DNA of 64,000 bases from JBBIPA01 sp963820495. Its GTDB lineage: Bacteria; Chloroflexota; Dehalococcoidia; GIF9; UBA5629. The stretch is from positions 372,001 through 436,000 of the forward strand of contig CAWGAF010000001.1 in the NCBI GenBank assembly GCA_963820495.1, read 5' to 3'. The notes beneath the pieces are model-generated. The model saw only the letters and a program-made list of their open reading frames with translations, did no database searches and had not been told where the DNA came from. Shown piece after piece: positions 62,900-64,000 of this stretch. Position 1 is the first letter of the stretch; each line of letters begins with the position of its first letter. A program made the position numbers and the translations under genes.

Positions 62900-63265
62900 A
62901 TGAATATTTATGTAGGTAATCTGTCATACGATGTAACTGAAGAGGAACTGCGGGAAGAATTCAAAGCTTTTGGTGAGGTGGCCTCGGTAAGCATCATAAA
63001 GGACAAGTATAGCGGACAGTCCAAGGGCTTTGCTTTTGTGGAAATGCCAAACTTGTCTGCAGGCCAAGCTGCAATCGCCGGTCTCAACGGTAAAAAACTG
63101 AAGGAGCGTACTATTGCTGTCAGCGGAGCTCGTTCTCGAGACAGCGGCGGCGGCGGTAGCAGGTCCTATGGCAATAAGTCTTACGGAAGCAAGAGAGGTG
63201 GCGGGTTTGACCGGGGCAGAGGTGGGGGAGGTGGGGGAGGTAGAGGCAGACTGGGAAGATATTAA
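62900..63265 (+). CDS. RNA-binding protein, RRM type
   Basis: A 121-residue protein with one RRM (residues 1-78): IYVGNLSYDVTEEELREEF carries RNP2 and KGFAFVEM carries RNP1. A Gly/Ser/Arg-rich tail follows, as in cyanobacterial and other bacterial Rbp proteins, and may drive RNA chaperone activity or condensation at low temperature. RBS AAAGGAG precedes the ATG. Confidence 0.9.
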   Translation: MNIYVGNLSYDVTEEELREEFKAFGEVASVSIIKDKYSGQSKGFAFVEMPNLSAGQAAIAGLNGKKLKERTIAVSGARSRDSGGGGSRSYGNKSYGSKRGGGFDRGRGGGGGGGRGRLGRY

Positions 63266-63381
63266 ACCATTCAAGGAAATCTTTCCCCTCTATTTTCAAA
63301 ACAATAAGCCCTCTCTCCTTTGAAAACTGTAAGACAGTTCAGAACAGGTTTGAAGGAGTTACACCTTCAAAAAAATCTCTC

Positions 63382-63407
63382 CCCTCTCTCCTTTAAAGGA
63401 GAGAGGG
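63382..63407. repeat. Perfect 26-bp palindrome
   Basis: CCCTCTCTCCTTT and its complement AAAGGAGAGAGGG with no loop, in the gap between the RRM gene and hypA. It belongs to the same class as 29598-29629 and is followed by GGTGAGAG. No other gene or signal was recognised in the 63266-63504 gap. Confidence 0.6.
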
Positions 63408-63504
63408 ACAGTGGTGAGAGATAGAGTTTGTCAATACCAAAGTCAAAAGTTTATAATTCATAACTCAAAAAGTTTAGCACAAGTAAAACACCGCATTAAG
63501 TTAA

Positions 63505-63849
63505 GTGCACGAATTAGCCGTAACACAGAGCTTGCTGAACACTGTTTTAGATGAAGCAAAAACAGCTAAGGCAAAAAAGGTCACCAGGATTAACCTGGTA
63601 GTTGGTGAGCTATCAGGAGTAGTCAGCGATTGTGTCCAGTTCTACTTCGACATTATAAAAAAAGACACCACCGCCCAGGAAGCTACCATTGATTTCAAAC
63701 CAGTACCAGCACAGCTAAAATGCCGTGATTGTGGCACCGATTTCCATCCAGAGGATAACCTCTGGGTCTGCCCCAACTGTAGCAGCTATAACATGGAGAT
63801 AATGGGGGGACGAGATTGCTATATAGAAAGTATCGAGGTTGAACCATGA
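63505..63849 (+). CDS. hypA: Hydrogenase/urease nickel chaperone HypA
   Basis: A 114-residue HypA that delivers nickel to hydrogenase. The nickel His2 is in HELAVTQSLL, and the zinc site is CRDCGTDF with CPNC. Start is GTG. It overlaps hypB by four bases, showing the cell makes [NiFe] hydrogenase. Structural genes lie outside the window. Confidence 0.9.
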   Translation: MHELAVTQSLLNTVLDEAKTAKAKKVTRINLVVGELSGVVSDCVQFYFDIIKKDTTAQEATIDFKPVPAQLKCRDCGTDFHPEDNLWVCPNCSSYNMEIMGGRDCYIESIEVEP

Positions 63850-64000
63850 AAGTACCAGTTTTAAAAAATATTACCAGCGCCAACGATGTCATTGCTGTTC
63901 AGAACAGGCAGGTCTTAGAGCAATATGGAATTCTTACCATCAACTTGATGTCATCACCAGGAGCTGGCAAAACCAGCCTGATCCTGCAAACAATCAAACA
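63846..64000 (+). CDS. hypB: HypB GTPase, partial at the right edge
   Basis: The first 51 codons are present. NLMSSPGAGKTSLILQTIK carries the Walker A motif of HypB, the GTPase that loads nickel with HypA. The N-terminal His-rich tail of some HypB proteins is absent. The gene runs off the window. Confidence 0.85.
   Translation, partial: MKVPVLKNITSANDVIAVQNRQVLEQYGILTINLMSSPGAGKTSLILQTIK

Overview
The window looks like chromosome of an anaerobic, moderately AT-rich bacterium, most likely a Chloroflexota of the Dehalococcoidia type. This is an inference from gene content: an archaeal-type class V fructose-1,6-bisphosphatase, a membrane pyrophosphatase, a trpEGDCFBA operon behind a tRNA-Trp T-box, several archaeal-flavoured Fe-S and radical SAM proteins, hydrogenase maturation genes and many short palindromic repeats. 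No rRNA, tRNA or CRISPR array was seen.

Layout. 0-3.3 kb: tiny membrane proteins, a HEAT-repeat protein and an SDR oxidoreductase. 3.6-5.8 kb: a sulfur/persulfide pair, a rhodanese-ferritin protein whose catalytic Cys codon is UGA (candidate selenoprotein) and a metallo-beta-lactamase-rhodanese protein. 5.9-10.3 kb: a candidate peptide-modification cassette (zinc ribbon, Cys-rich small protein, PqqD-radical SAM-SPASM enzyme, a 20-residue Cys-rich peptide, FAD oxidoreductase) split by an IS481-type element. 10.4-18.6 kb: TspO-like protein, hppA, radical SAM, DUF1003, FakA-like kinase and two DegV (FakB-like) genes. 18.7-26.3 kb: glycogen genes malQ and glgX, a GC-rich GH13 gene of foreign look, and a third DegV. 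26.8-32.8 kb: flavodoxin, hicAB, dnaN, moaC-moaA-rdgB-fbp. 33.1-35.3 kb: a second GH13 enzyme carrying an in-frame palindromic repeat, then small Cys proteins. 35.4-44.5 kb: a large arsenic island. 45-47.9 kb: a six-PAS GGDEF protein. 47.9-54.8 kb: the trp operon. 55-64 kb: HhH protein, radical SAM, thymidylate-synthase-like and Fe-S proteins, glutaminyl cyclase, HD-GYP regulator, zinc-ribbon and RRM proteins, hypA and the start of hypB.

How the genes work together. The arsenic island combines an ArsR repressor with paired operators, ArsP-type permease, three ArsF-like lipoproteins, ArsG-like membrane protein, thioredoxins, arsenate reductase, ACR3 efflux and ArsM methyltransferase. It should handle inorganic and probably organic arsenic; it also holds an unexpected MtrA-like/Fe-S protein. 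The FakA-like kinase with three FakB-like proteins suggests use of exogenous fatty acids, and all three degV genes carry a related palindrome upstream. The GGDEF and HD-GYP proteins share a near-identical PAS module, which suggests matched c-di-GMP synthesis and breakdown.

The most promising undescribed items are the radical SAM/Cys-peptide cassette, the UGA-containing rhodanese-ferritin, the common degV operator and the MtrA-like protein in the arsenic island.
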